From Methanoculleus horonobensis (GTDB taxonomy: Archaea; Halobacteriota; Methanomicrobia; Methanomicrobiales; Methanoculleaceae), in the NCBI RefSeq assembly GCF_001602375.1, contig NZ_BCNY01000014.1, positions 124,001-188,000 on the forward strand: a DNA stretch of 64,000 nucleotides, read 5' to 3'. Below, one piece after another: positions 52,013-60,862 of this stretch. The notes beneath the pieces are model-generated. The model was given only the letters and a program-made list of their open reading frames with translations. It did no database searches and was not told where the DNA came from. Made by a program: the position numbers and the translations under genes. Numbering within the stretch: position 1 is the stretch's first letter; each line of letters begins with the position of its first letter.

Positions 52013-52975
52013 CTACTTTCCAAAATGCGGCAGAACTTCCTTCGCGTAAAACTCCATGAACTCCTGCTGCTGGGGCCCGATCTGGTGGATGCAGACGTGG
52101 TCGAACCCTTTCCCGATGCTCTCCTCGATCTTCTTGATGTGCGCCTCCGGGTCGGGCCCGCAGACCACATGCTTCGCCACATCCTCCGGCGTCACCATCT
52201 TCGCCGCCTGCTCGTAGTGGACCGGCGTGGGGAGGAGCCGATTGAGTTCTCCCGTGTTTGCAGGAATCGGCCACTGCTCGTAGGCAGTTGTCTGCCCCGC
52301 CTCTTCGGTCTCCGCCCAGCAGACCGAGTTCTCGATGTATGCCGGTTTATCGCCGCCCCCCGAGTCGCGGAAGATGATGAGGTTCTCCTCGGCGTTGCTG
52401 CCCGGGTTGATGAACCCGTCGCCGACCCGCGCGGCCATGGATGCGCTGATCGGGCCTTCCGACGCGATGTAGATCGGGGGGAGGTCTTCCGGGAGCGAGA
52501 AGACCTGCGCGTTCTCGAGCGTGTAGAAGGCGCCGTAATAGTTCTTCATCCCGCTCTTCCAGAGCAGCCGTATCACCTCCACCGCCTCCTCGAGCATCTC
52601 GATCCTGACCGGCGCCGGGGGCCAGCGGTCGCCGAAGACGTGCTCGTTGAGGTTCTCTCCCGACCCGAGGCCGAGGGCAAATCGCCCCGGCATCATCATG
52701 GCGGCGGTTGCAGCGGCCTGGGCGATGATGCCCGGGTGGATCCGTATTGTCGGGCAGGTGACACCCGTCACCAGCGGGAGAGTCGCCGTCACCTGCGAGA
52801 TGCCGCCGATGACGCCCCAGACAAACGGGCTCTGTCCCTGTTTGCTCGTCCAGGGGTGGTAATGATCCGATATCATGGCAAACACAAAGCCGGCATCCTC
52901 CGCCTGGCGGGCGTTGCAGACGAGTTCCGGGGGAGCGTGCTCCTCACAAGCCAGTTTATAACCGATCTCGACCAT
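52013..52975 (-). CDS. F420-dependent LLM-class oxidoreductase (TIGR03557-type)
   Basis: 320 aa from the ATG of MVEIGYKLACEEHAP, where family similarity begins; another in-frame ATG at 53011, close to the predicted transcription start, is an alternative. Luciferase-like TIM barrel that uses coenzyme F420: FVFAMISDHYHPW, GVTCPTIRIHPGIIAQA, GRFALGLGSGENLNEHVFG and IASEGPISASMAARVGDGFI. Substrate unknown; relatives include F420-dependent glucose-6-phosphate and secondary alcohol dehydrogenases. Confidence 0.9.
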   Translation of the reverse strand: MVEIGYKLACEEHAPPELVCNARQAEDAGFVFAMISDHYHPWTSKQGQSPFVWGVIGGISQVTATLPLVTGVTCPTIRIHPGIIAQAAATAAMMMPGRFALGLGSGENLNEHVFGDRWPPAPVRIEMLEEAVEVIRLLWKSGMKNYYGAFYTLENAQVFSLPEDLPPIYIASEGPISASMAARVGDGFINPGSNAEENLIIFRDSGGGDKPAYIENSVCWAETEEAGQTTAYEQWPIPANTGELNRLLPTPVHYEQAAKMVTPEDVAKHVVCGPDPEAHIKKIEESIGKGFDHVCIHQIGPQQQEFMEFYAKEVLPHFGK

Positions 52976-53045
52976 CCGTCTCACATCCGTGCCGCCGACC
53001 ACCTCAAGCATCTCATGGGATATAGGTTTCCCCGGCCCGGCACCA

Positions 53046-53055
53046 GATAAATAGA
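53046..53055. promoter_or_regulatory. AT-rich element shared by divergent genes
   Basis: GATAAATAGA (plus), TCTATTTATC (minus) is the only TATA-like sequence between the F420 enzyme and the HPS fusion gene. It is suitably placed for both: about 25-30 bases before the plus ATG (leaderless) and 35-45 before the first minus ATG. Confidence 0.45.
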
Positions 53056-53076
53056 ACCCTCGCCATACTGTACTGC

Positions 53077-54366
53077 ATGGCAACACCCACTCTCCAGGTG
53101 GCGCTCGATCTCCTCGAGCTCGATCGTGCGGTTGAGATCGCAGATGAGGCGGTCCGCGGCGGTGCGGACTGGATTGAGGTCGGGACACCCCTGATCAAGA
53201 GCGAGGGGATGCAGGCCGTGCGGACGCTCCGGGAACGCTTCCCTGGCCACGAGATCGTCGCGGACATGAAGATCGCCGATACCGGGGCGGTCGAGGTTGA
53301 GATGGCGGCGAAGTCCGGCGCCGGTGTCGTCTGCATCCTCGCGGACGCCGATGATGCCGTGATCGTCGAGGCGGTGCGCTCCGCCCGCAAGTACGGCGTC
53401 CGGCTCATGGCCGACCTCATCAACGTCGCCGATCCCGTCTCCCGGTCACGGGAACTTGCCGCGCTCGGCGTCGACTACATCAACGCCCATGTCGGCATCG
53501 ACCAGCAGATGATCGGCAGGTCGTCGCTCGACCTCCTCCGCCGTCTTGCCGGAGAGGTTGGCGTCCCGATCGCCGTTGCGGGGGGACTCGATGCGGAGAC
53601 CGCATCCGAGGCGGTCGCCGCCGGTGCCTCGGTCGTCATCGTGGGAGGGAACATCGTCAAGGCCGCCGACGTGACCGGGGCGGCGCGGCGGGTCCGGGAG
53701 GCCATCGACCGGCCCGAGATCCGGCCGCGGGAGGAGGAGAGCCGGGATGCCGCGATCCGCCGCCTCTTCGAAGGGGTCTCCGCACCGAACGTCACCGACG
53801 CCATGCACCGGAAGGGCTCAATGGCGGGTGTCGTCTCCATCTGCGGCAGGGTCAAGGCGGTCGGCCCGGCGGTGACCGTCCGGACCCTTGCCGGGGACTG
53901 GGCAAAACCCGTCGAGGCGATCGACGTCGCCGCTCCGGGGGATGTCCTCGTCGTCAGAAACGAAGGGAGGACGGACGTCGCCCCCTGGGGCGAACTTGCC
54001 ACCCACTCCGCGAAGAACCGCGGGGTCGCGGGTATCGTGATCGACGGGGCGGTGCGGGACGTGGACGATATCCGGGAGATGAAGTTCCCGGTCTTTGCCA
54101 CGGCGACCGTCCCGAACGCCGGAGACCCGAAGGGTCTTGGGGAGATCAACACCGAGATCGCCTGTTGCGGCCAGGAGGTACGGCCGGGAGACTGGATCGT
54201 CGCCGACGAGAGCGGGGTCGTGGTGGTCCCCCGGGAGCGGGCCTATGAGGTTGCCCGGCGCGCGATGGAGGTCCGAAAGACCGAGGAGCGGATCCGCGAG
54301 GAGATCCGGCGCGGAAAGACGCTCTCAGAGGTCTCGGAACTCCTGAAATGGGAGAAACGACACTGA
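53077..54366 (+). CDS. 3-hexulose-6-phosphate synthase fused to RraA-like domain
   Basis: 429 aa. Residues about 1-210 are HPS (orotidine-decarboxylase superfamily): [17 protein letters not shown], catalytic ADMKIADTG (D-x-K-x2-D), VAVAGGLD-type [11 protein letters not shown] and [13 protein letters not shown]. It condenses ribulose 5-phosphate and formaldehyde, or the reverse, to make pentoses. Residues about 225-429 are an RraA/4-carboxy-4-hydroxy-2-oxoadipate aldolase-like domain: [27 protein letters not shown] and VIDGAVRD, which retains the Arg-Asp pair of the aldolases. The fusion is known in archaea; the role of the second domain is not. Confidence 0.92.
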   Translation: MATPTLQVALDLLELDRAVEIADEAVRGGADWIEVGTPLIKSEGMQAVRTLRERFPGHEIVADMKIADTGAVEVEMAAKSGAGVVCILADADDAVIVEAVRSARKYGVRLMADLINVADPVSRSRELAALGVDYINAHVGIDQQMIGRSSLDLLRRLAGEVGVPIAVAGGLDAETASEAVAAGASVVIVGGNIVKAADVTGAARRVREAIDRPEIRPREEESRDAAIRRLFEGVSAPNVTDAMHRKGSMAGVVSICGRVKAVGPAVTVRTLAGDWAKPVEAIDVAAPGDVLVVRNEGRTDVAPWGELATHSAKNRGVAGIVIDGAVRDVDDIREMKFPVFATATVPNAGDPKGLGEINTEIACCGQEVRPGDWIVADESGVVVVPRERAYEVARRAMEVRKTEERIREEIRRGKTLSEVSELLKWEKRH

Positions 54367-54440
54367 CCGGCGGGGGGCACCGCTTTTATCTCTTTTTGCG
54401 ATAGAATACCTGATCACCGGCATCGGGGAGGAACGGCAGG

Positions 54441-55136
54441 ATGATGCAGGATATCAGGGAGTCGGTCTTTGAGGTTCTCCGGGCAGTCCTTCCCATCATC
54501 CTCGTCATCACCATCTTCAAGATCGCCCTCCTCCGGGTGCCGCCGTCGGATCTCCTCCTCTTCCTGCTCGGTAGCGGCATGGTCGTTCTCGGGATCGCGC
54601 TCTTTCTCACGGGTGTCAAGGCGGGCCTCCTCCCCGTCGGCGAGGCGATAGGCTCGGAACTGCCTGCCCGGGGTTCGCTCCTGCTGGTCGTCGCAGGCTC
54701 ATTCCTCTTCGGGTTCCTGACGATCATCGCGGAGCCGAACCTCCGTGTCCTCGTAGATATGCTTGATGCCGTCTCGGGAGCCGGCATCCCCGCGGCTCCC
54801 CTGCTCCTCGCGATCGCGGTCAGTGTGGGCTTCGTCATCACCGTCGCAGTCCTCCGGATCATCTTCGGGTTTCCTCTCGCGTACCTCTTCGCTGCAGGGT
54901 ACGGTGCAATCCTCCTCCTTGCCCCGTTCTCGTCGCCCGAGTTTCTCGCCGTGGCGGTTGATGCGGGAGGGATAACCACCGGACTCCTGACGATCCCGAT
55001 CATCCTGGCGCTCGGCGCCGGTGTCAGTGCGGTTCTTGCCGGACGGTCGGCTCTCACGGACGGCTTCGGGTTGATCGGGCTCGCCTCGATCGCCCCCATC
55101 CTCGGCGTCATGGCGATGGGGTTGATCTACCCATGA
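54441..55136 (+). CDS. DUF1538 membrane protein, first of a pair (UmpA-like)
   Basis: 231 aa, about six or seven membrane helices. Shares with the next gene product the pair of family motifs: TIIAEPNLRVLVDML and DAGGITTGLLTIP. A DUF1538 pair (UmpAB) from Halomonas was reported as a two-component Na+(Li+, K+)/H+ antiporter, recalled from the literature; that activity is not proved for archaeal forms. Its stop overlaps the next start as ATGA. Confidence 0.85.
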   Translation: MMQDIRESVFEVLRAVLPIILVITIFKIALLRVPPSDLLLFLLGSGMVVLGIALFLTGVKAGLLPVGEAIGSELPARGSLLLVVAGSFLFGFLTIIAEPNLRVLVDMLDAVSGAGIPAAPLLLAIAVSVGFVITVAVLRIIFGFPLAYLFAAGYGAILLLAPFSSPEFLAVAVDAGGITTGLLTIPIILALGAGVSAVLAGRSALTDGFGLIGLASIAPILGVMAMGLIYP

Positions 55137-55864
55137 TCACAGCGGCGTTTCTCGCCGGGATCGGCCAGGTTGCCCTCGAGGTTGCCCAGGCGCTCCTCCC
55201 CCTGCTCATCTTCTTCGCGGTCTTCCAGGTGCTCTACCTGAAACTTCCGCGAGTCTACGTCGTGAATCTCGCCAAAGGCGTCCTGCTCGCGTCTCTTGGC
55301 ATGGTTCTCTTTCTCCAGGGGGTCAACGTCGCGTTCCTCCCGGCGGGCAGGGAGATCGGCGGGGCTTTAGCAGCGTTCGACCAGAGGTGGCTGCTCATCC
55401 CGTTCGGGTTCTTTCTCGGATTTCTTGCAACCTATGCGGAGCCTGCGGTCCGGGTTCTCGGCTATCAGGTCGAGGAGTCATCGAGCGGGTACATCGGGGA
55501 GTCTCTGATCCTTTACACCCTCTCCTTCGCGGTCGCCGTCTCCGTATCGCTCGGGATGGCCCGCCTTGTCTACGGCATCCCGCTGCTGTGGCTCCTCATT
55601 CCCGGCTACCTTCTCGTCATCATCCTTCTTCTCTTCACCGAAAAGGAGTTTGTCGGGATTGCGTTCGACTCCGGGAGTGTCGCCACCGGCCCGATGGCGG
55701 TCACCTTCCTCCTCTCCCTTGCCGTCGGGGTTGCGGCGGGGATCGAGGGTCGCAACCCCGTCGTCGACGGGTTCGGCCTGATTGCGCTGATAGCGCTTGC
55801 ACCCATCCTCTCGGTGCTGATGCTCGGCATCCTCTACCGGAGAACACGAGGTGAAGATACATGA
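55133..55864 (+). CDS. DUF1538 membrane protein, second of a pair (UmpB-like)
   Basis: 243 aa, similar topology to its neighbour. The equivalent motifs are ATYAEPAVRVLGYQVEE and DSGSVATGPMAVTFLL. The two proteins probably form the two halves of one transporter. Overlaps the upstream gene and the downstream P-II-like gene by four bases each (ATGA), so the three are made together. Confidence 0.85.
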   Translation: MITAAFLAGIGQVALEVAQALLPLLIFFAVFQVLYLKLPRVYVVNLAKGVLLASLGMVLFLQGVNVAFLPAGREIGGALAAFDQRWLLIPFGFFLGFLATYAEPAVRVLGYQVEESSSGYIGESLILYTLSFAVAVSVSLGMARLVYGIPLLWLLIPGYLLVIILLLFTEKEFVGIAFDSGSVATGPMAVTFLLSLAVGVAAGIEGRNPVVDGFGLIALIALAPILSVLMLGILYRRTRGEDT

Positions 55865-56229
55865 GCAATGATTACGGTAACGAACTGATCATCACGATCG
55901 TAAAACGGGGCTGGTCCGAGCCGGTGCTCGCGGCGGCCCGCGGTGCCGGGGCCGAAGGAGGAACCATCCTCCTCGGCCGCGGAACCGGTATTCATGAGGT
56001 AAAGACGCTTCTCGGGATCGCCATCGAGCCCGAGAAAGAGATCATCTTAACGGTCGTCGCCGCCGACCGGACGGATACGGTGCTCGATGCGATTGTCGCC
56101 GCTGCGGAACTGGATCAGCCGGGGATGGGCCTTGCATTCGTCCTTCCGATCCGGCGCATCACGGGACAGGTTCACATGTTCCGCAAGGACGAGGCCGAGA
56201 GCCCGGGAGCGCCCCGGGCTCCTGTGTGA
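55861..56229 (+). CDS. P-II-like regulator linked to the DUF1538 pair
   Basis: 122 aa. Ferredoxin-like P-II fold: LIITIVKRGWSEPVLAAARGAGAEGGTILLGRG, then the strand-rich EIILTVVAADRTDTVLDAIVAAAELD and the C-terminal GLAFVLPIRRITG. It lacks the long T-loop of GlnK; the corresponding segment is TGIHEVKTLLGIAIEPEKE. It resembles the PII-like proteins that control carbonate or cation transporters, so it may gate the DUF1538 pair in response to a nucleotide. Confidence 0.85.
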   Translation: MSNDYGNELIITIVKRGWSEPVLAAARGAGAEGGTILLGRGTGIHEVKTLLGIAIEPEKEIILTVVAADRTDTVLDAIVAAAELDQPGMGLAFVLPIRRITGQVHMFRKDEAESPGAPRAPV

Positions 56230-56235
56230 TCCGGG

Positions 56236-56667
56236 TTACCTGGAGAGGGATGCCTTGAGGAGTTCACCGCCGCGGGCGAGGATCTGCCGGACGGCGTCCT
56301 CGACCTGGTCCACGCGCAGGATCAGGACGGCGGCGTCCTTTCCTGAGTAAGCATAGGCGTACTCGATGTTGATCCCGGCGTCCCCGAGGATAGATGCGAT
56401 ATCCGAGAGACCGCCGGGCTCGTCGCGCATCTTCACGCCGATGACGTCCGTGAACGAGACGCGGAACCCGAGATCGGTCAGCGTCCGGTGTGCGTCCTCC
56501 GGCCGATCGACGAGGGCACGAACGACCCCGAACCCGTCCGCCTCGGCGATACTGAACGCAAGGATGTTGATCTTCGCATCCCGCAGCGCGCCGGCGACAG
56601 CCGCGAGGCGTCCCGGGCGATTCTCCGAAAAGATGGAGATCTGTTTTACGATATACGACTTCTCCAT
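56236..56667 (-). CDS. Tandem ACT-domain protein
   Basis: 143 aa with two ACT domains, each starting with an ENRPGRLA or DEPGGLS ligand turn. ACT pairs bind amino acids and regulate the enzymes beside them. It shares one base with the end of the CoA-ligase gene upstream (TAATG), and the same ACT-PaaK pairing is common in methanogens, so it may sense aromatic amino acids. Confidence 0.9.
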   Translation of the reverse strand: MEKSYIVKQISIFSENRPGRLAAVAGALRDAKINILAFSIAEADGFGVVRALVDRPEDAHRTLTDLGFRVSFTDVIGVKMRDEPGGLSDIASILGDAGINIEYAYAYSGKDAAVLILRVDQVEDAVRQILARGGELLKASLSR

Positions 56668-57968
56668 TACAATGACCTCCTGTCAACAACTTTCTTCGAC
56701 TTGCCTTCGAACCGTGGAAGCGTTCCCGGTTCGACCAGTTCGACGTCCACGCTCACGTTCAGCGAGCTCCGCAGGCGGTGCTCCACGGCCTTCTTGATCA
56801 CCATCAGTTCGGTGATCTTGTCGGAGAACGCCTCTTCGCTCACCTCAACCCGCACGAGCATGGAGTCGAGCGCACCCTTGCGGTCGACGACGATCTGGAA
56901 GTGCCTGCCGACCTGTGGGATCTCGAGCAGCGCGTGCTCCACCTGCGACGGGAAGACGTTGATGCCCCGGACGATCAGCATGTCGTCCACCCTCCCGCGG
57001 ATCCGGCCGATGCGTGGGTGAGTCCGCCCGCAGGCGCAGGGCCCTTCCTCGATGGCCGTGAGGTCGCCGATCCGGTACCGAACCATGGGGAGCGCCTCTT
57101 TCTGCAGCATGGTGATCGTCAGTTCGCCCTGTTCGCCGGCCTCTAGCACCTCGCCGGTCGCGGGGTCGACGATCTCAACGAGGGCGAGGTCGCCCCAGAT
57201 GTGGATCCCCTGCTGCTCGGCGCACTCGGTGAACATCGGGCCGGAGAGTTCGCTCGTCCCGTAGATGTCGTAGGCGCGGATCCCGAGCCAGTCCTCGATC
57301 CTCGTCCGCATCTGCTCCGACCAGGGTTCGGCGCCGAGGAAGCCCATGCGAAGGTCGGTGTCGTTCTTGATCGAGACGCCCATCTTCTCCGCCACCTCTC
57401 CTATGTGGAGGAGATAGGAGGGGGTGCAGGCGATGGCGGTGACGCGGAGATCCTGCATCAGTTCGATCTGCCGCTCGGTGTTCCCGACGCTTGTCGGAAG
57501 GACGGTTGCGCCGACACGCTCAGCGCCGTAGTGGGCGCCGAGGCCGCCGGTGAAGAGGCCGTAGCCGTAACTCACCTGCATCACGTCGCCCCGCCCAAGG
57601 CCGCAGGAGGAGAACCCGCGTGCCAGCGACTCGCTCCAGTTCTCGATATCGCGCTCCGTATACCCGACGACCGTCGGTTTCCCCGTCGTCCCGGAGGAGA
57701 CGTGGTACCTGACCAGTTCGTTCTGCTCTGCGGAGAAGATCCTGTCCGGGTAGCCGTCCCGCAGGTCGCTCTTGTACATGAACGGGAGTTTCGCAACATC
57801 CTCAAGCGTCCTGATATCGTCGGGATGAACCTGCTGCTCCTTCATCCGGCGCCGGTAGAAGTCGTTGAAGCTGTAGAGCCGGTAGACCAGGGATTTAACC
57901 AGTTTGAACTGGAGCCGTCGCAGTTCGTCGAACGGCACCTCCTCCATCCGCAGGTTCCAAGGCGCCAT
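56667..57968 (-). CDS. paaK: Phenylacetate-CoA ligase family protein, copy 2
   Basis: 433 aa, AMP-forming acyl-CoA ligase. SSGTTGKPTVVGYTERD is the phosphate loop, IYGTSELSGPMFTE the adenylation motif and GRIRGRVDDMLIVRGINVFPSQ the hinge. In methanogens such enzymes are thought to activate aryl acetates, which indolepyruvate:ferredoxin oxidoreductase then carboxylates to aromatic amino-acid precursors. iorAB is not in this window. Start overlaps the stop of copy 1 by four bases (ATGA). Confidence 0.93.
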   Translation of the reverse strand: MAPWNLRMEEVPFDELRRLQFKLVKSLVYRLYSFNDFYRRRMKEQQVHPDDIRTLEDVAKLPFMYKSDLRDGYPDRIFSAEQNELVRYHVSSGTTGKPTVVGYTERDIENWSESLARGFSSCGLGRGDVMQVSYGYGLFTGGLGAHYGAERVGATVLPTSVGNTERQIELMQDLRVTAIACTPSYLLHIGEVAEKMGVSIKNDTDLRMGFLGAEPWSEQMRTRIEDWLGIRAYDIYGTSELSGPMFTECAEQQGIHIWGDLALVEIVDPATGEVLEAGEQGELTITMLQKEALPMVRYRIGDLTAIEEGPCACGRTHPRIGRIRGRVDDMLIVRGINVFPSQVEHALLEIPQVGRHFQIVVDRKGALDSMLVRVEVSEEAFSDKITELMVIKKAVEHRLRSSLNVSVDVELVEPGTLPRFEGKSKKVVDRRSL

Positions 57969-59257
57969 CAGAACACCCCCCGCCGGTCGATCACCCGCTT
58001 CGCCTTCCCCTCGAACCGGGGCAGCGCTCCCGGCTCCACCAGTTTCACCGCCGTCCGAAGACCGAGTATATTGTGGAGTTCGCCGGAGATCTTCTTCTGC
58101 ATCCGGGCAAGGTCCTGCAGTTCACCGGAGAACCCGGCCCTGCTCATCTCTACCTCGATAGTCATCTCATCAAGATGTTTGACGCGATCAATATATACGA
58201 TGAACTGCTCCCCGACCTCCGGGAGGGCTCGCAGCACGTGCTCGATCTGGGACGGGAAGACGTTGATCCCCCGGATGACCAGCATATCGTCGCTCCGGCC
58301 CGTGATCCGCTCGATCTTCTGCCCGCGCCCGCAGACGCACCCGTCGTCCATCAACCGGGTCACGTCGCCGGTGCGGTAGCGGACGAGCGGCAGGGCGTTC
58401 TTGACGAGCGGCGTGATGACGAGTTCGCCGCGCTCTCCGGGAGCGAGCCGCTCGCCGGTCTTCGGATCGATGATCTCGACAAGGTAGCAGTCGTGCCAGA
58501 TGTGAAGCCCGTCCCTCTCCGGGCACTCGAACGCCACGCCGGGACCGTACATCTCCGAGAGCCCGTAACTGTCGTAGGCCTTCACTCCGAGACGCCGTTC
58601 GAGCTCGTTGCGCATGCTCTCCGACCAGGGTTCGGCCCCGAATATCCCGGTTTTCAGGGTATCGAGCGTCTTTCCCATCGACTCGGCCACCTCGGCGAGG
58701 TGGAGGGCGTAACTTGGCGTGCAGTGGAGGGCGGTCACCCCGAAGTCCTCGATCATCTCGATCTGGCGGCGGGTGTTCCCGGTCGCGCTCGGGATCACGG
58801 TCATCCCGATCTTCTCGGCGCCGTAGTGGAACCCGAGCCCCCCGGTGAAGAGGCCGTAGTTGACGGCGTTCTGGAAGACGTCGTCCTCCCCTAGACCGAT
58901 CATCGTCATGTTTCGCGCGATCAGTTCCGACCAGTTATCCAGATCCTGCCGGGTGTAGCCGACGACGGTTGGTTTCCCTGTCGTGCCGGAGGTGGTGTGG
59001 ATTCGGACGATCTCTTTTAGGGGAACCGCGAAGAGACCGAACGGGTATCCGGCCTGGAGCTCCTTTTTGTAGGTAAAAGGGAGCTTCTCCACGTCGTCAA
59101 GCGTCTTAATATCGTCCGGCGAGATGCCCGCTTCCTTCAGCTTTCTCTGGTACAGTCCTACTTTCTGTGCCTGGGCTAGCGACCATTTCAGCCGCTTCAG
59201 TTGCAGATCCGCGAGTTCGCTAGATCGGATCGTCTCCATCGCTCTATTCCAGAACAT
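57968..59257 (-). CDS. paaK: Phenylacetate-CoA ligase family protein, copy 1
   Basis: 429 aa. Same motifs as its neighbour: TSGTTGKPTVVGYTRQD, SYGLSEMYGPGVAFEC and ERITGRSDDMLVIRGINVFPSQ. The two copies are clearly paralogous but diverged throughout, suggesting different aryl-acid preferences, for example phenylacetate versus indoleacetate. First gene of the PaaK-PaaK-ACT operon; a weak TATA-like CATATAACGG (minus) lies at about 59377. Confidence 0.93.
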   Translation of the reverse strand: MFWNRAMETIRSSELADLQLKRLKWSLAQAQKVGLYQRKLKEAGISPDDIKTLDDVEKLPFTYKKELQAGYPFGLFAVPLKEIVRIHTTSGTTGKPTVVGYTRQDLDNWSELIARNMTMIGLGEDDVFQNAVNYGLFTGGLGFHYGAEKIGMTVIPSATGNTRRQIEMIEDFGVTALHCTPSYALHLAEVAESMGKTLDTLKTGIFGAEPWSESMRNELERRLGVKAYDSYGLSEMYGPGVAFECPERDGLHIWHDCYLVEIIDPKTGERLAPGERGELVITPLVKNALPLVRYRTGDVTRLMDDGCVCGRGQKIERITGRSDDMLVIRGINVFPSQIEHVLRALPEVGEQFIVYIDRVKHLDEMTIEVEMSRAGFSGELQDLARMQKKISGELHNILGLRTAVKLVEPGALPRFEGKAKRVIDRRGVF

Positions 59258-59657
59258 AGTATCCCATCGGTTTTTTGCCGGTTGGAGAGATCGTGCCCAA
59301 TTCCGGCTATATTGTCCGGTATCAGGTTGCGATACTCCTGACGGTCCTGCTCCGGCAGGCCGCCGGGCATACTTTACCGTTATATGAGCGGGCGGTGCGG
59401 AAAAGGTTTGTCAATGCGTGGCATGGTACACCGTGACACCCCGGCGCTCCGGTTCCGCCGTCCCGTGCCGTCGGGTTTTCTCTTCCTGAAACGCCCCCGG
59501 AGCAGAGCCCTCTGGCATCTGCGTCGGACGACGGCGCCACAGGCGGCCGGCCGATCACTCCGCTCCTCTTACTTTGCTATTGTATTCTCTCTGTATCCGG
59601 GAGATTCGATGCATTAATCACCAAAAACAGCCCAATACTCATTTCCAGAGTGATCAG
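59258..59657. other. Divergent promoter interval before cas1
   Basis: 400 bases between copy 1 of the CoA ligase and the solo cas1. No CRISPR repeat, leader or tracrRNA-like element was seen. AT-rich patches at 59560-59590 and 59605-59640 could hold the cas1 promoter. Confidence 0.4.
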
Positions 59658-60593
59658 ATGGCAGCGACGGAACCCTGGCTCCCCGTCTTCGGCTACGGGG
59701 GGCACATCAAGGCGACGACACAGGAGTTGATCATCGCGCGCGGGAGCGATACCCGGCGTTATCCCATACAGTCGGTGAAGCACCTCCTGATCGTCGGCGG
59801 GCATACCCTGCACACCTCGGCGGTGACGAATCTCCTCAAAGCCGGCGCTGCCATCACTATATTCGACATCGACGGCACGCCTGTAGGGTACGTCTATCCG
59901 TACGGCTATCGGCCGGACGAGTCGGTGCGCCTCGCCCAGGAGCGGGCCGGTCCGCATCGTTTCGCTCAGACGCTCGCACGGGCCGCCCTCCAGTCGAGGC
60001 TTCTTCTCCTCGAGGAACTCTACGACCACACCGGGCACGATATCTTCTACGCCGGAGAACTCGACTTCCTCCACCAGGCCAGAGAGGAACTCTCGGTCTC
60101 GGTCACGATGGAGGATCTGCGGCGGCTCTCCCGCCTGACCGCCGATATGTACTACGAGATCCTCTCCCGCACGCTCCCGCCGGAACTCGGGTTCCGCCGC
60201 AGAACGAGTCGCCCGTACCTCGACCCCGTCAATGCGATGTTTGCGTTCGGTTACGCGATGCTTTACGGCAACTGTTGTGTCTCGGTGATCGGGGCTCACC
60301 TCGATCCCGACCTCGGCATGCTTCACGAGGGGGTGGGGAGTTTCGTCCACGACCTCATCGAACCGCAGAAAGCCTTGATGGTGGACCGTGCCGTCATCCG
60401 GTTTGCCCGTGAAGAGATCTCAAACGGGGATTACGAATACGGTGAAAAGCGGTGCTACCTTGGTAGTGATCTCTCCGCCCGGTTGAGCGCGGCGCTCCAC
60501 GACTCCATCGACCAGACCCGTATCGACGCGCAGGTGCGCATCGTGCAGGATGCGCTCCTCAAAAACGCTGAGTTTCACGTGCTGTACTGGTAA
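59658..60593 (+). CDS. cas1: Solitary Cas1-like protein, active-site Glu replaced
   Basis: 311 aa from the ATG of MAATEPWLPVFGYGG; upstream in-frame codons to 59574 are unconserved. Cas1 is the metal-dependent integrase that inserts CRISPR spacers, and it is also the transposase of casposons. The Cas1 fold is clear: an N-terminal beta domain (IKATTQELIIARG) and the helical domain YLDPVNAMFAFGYAMLYGN, GMLHEGVGSFVHDLIEPQKAL. Metal ligands His223 and Asp232/Glu235 are present. The first ligand, normally Glu in an EG-x-AA-x2-Y motif, aligns without gaps to Ser158 (LRRLSRLTADMYYEIL). No cas2, other cas gene, CRISPR array or PolB is in the window. Confidence 0.85.
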   Translation: MAATEPWLPVFGYGGHIKATTQELIIARGSDTRRYPIQSVKHLLIVGGHTLHTSAVTNLLKAGAAITIFDIDGTPVGYVYPYGYRPDESVRLAQERAGPHRFAQTLARAALQSRLLLLEELYDHTGHDIFYAGELDFLHQAREELSVSVTMEDLRRLSRLTADMYYEILSRTLPPELGFRRRTSRPYLDPVNAMFAFGYAMLYGNCCVSVIGAHLDPDLGMLHEGVGSFVHDLIEPQKALMVDRAVIRFAREEISNGDYEYGEKRCYLGSDLSARLSAALHDSIDQTRIDAQVRIVQDALLKNAEFHVLYW

Positions 60594-60862
60594 CTGCCCC
60601 GCTGGATGGTGAACTCGGGGTAAGCAGCATGGGGGATCTCCTGCTGGACGAGATCCCTGATGACGACCCGGGGACACCCATACAGCATGGAGACGAACTT
60701 GTCGAGAATGACCGGGTCGGCGGTTGCGGTGATCAGCACCCGCCCGTCGGGGAGATTCATCGCTTCGCCTCCGACGCCGAGGTTGGTGGCGATCCTCTTG
60801 ATGCACGCGCGGAATCCGACGCCCTGCACCCTCCCCGAGACCCGGATCTCGATCGTCTTCAC
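60575..60862 (-). CDS. acyP: Acylphosphatase
   Basis: 95 aa, GTG start. Hydrolyses acyl phosphates such as carbamoyl or acetyl phosphate. VSGRVQGVGFRACI gives the phosphate loop and catalytic Arg, and MNLPDGRV retains the catalytic Asn. The usual GWVRN is replaced by GGEAMN. Its start overlaps the stop of the helical-repeat protein (GTGA) and its end overlaps the cas1 end by 19 bases in the opposite direction. Confidence 0.93.
   Translation of the reverse strand: MKTIEIRVSGRVQGVGFRACIKRIATNLGVGGEAMNLPDGRVLITATADPVILDKFVSMLYGCPRVVIRDLVQQEIPHAAYPEFTIQRGSYQYST

Noticed and set aside
51416-53050. A 544-codon plus-strand frame through island C and the F420 enzyme
   Set aside because: It crosses a repeat island and then runs antisense to a recognised gene. 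The protein is Arg/Pro-rich without motifs.
59258-59657. A CRISPR array or leader near cas1
   Set aside because: No direct repeats with regular spacing were found here or elsewhere in the window.
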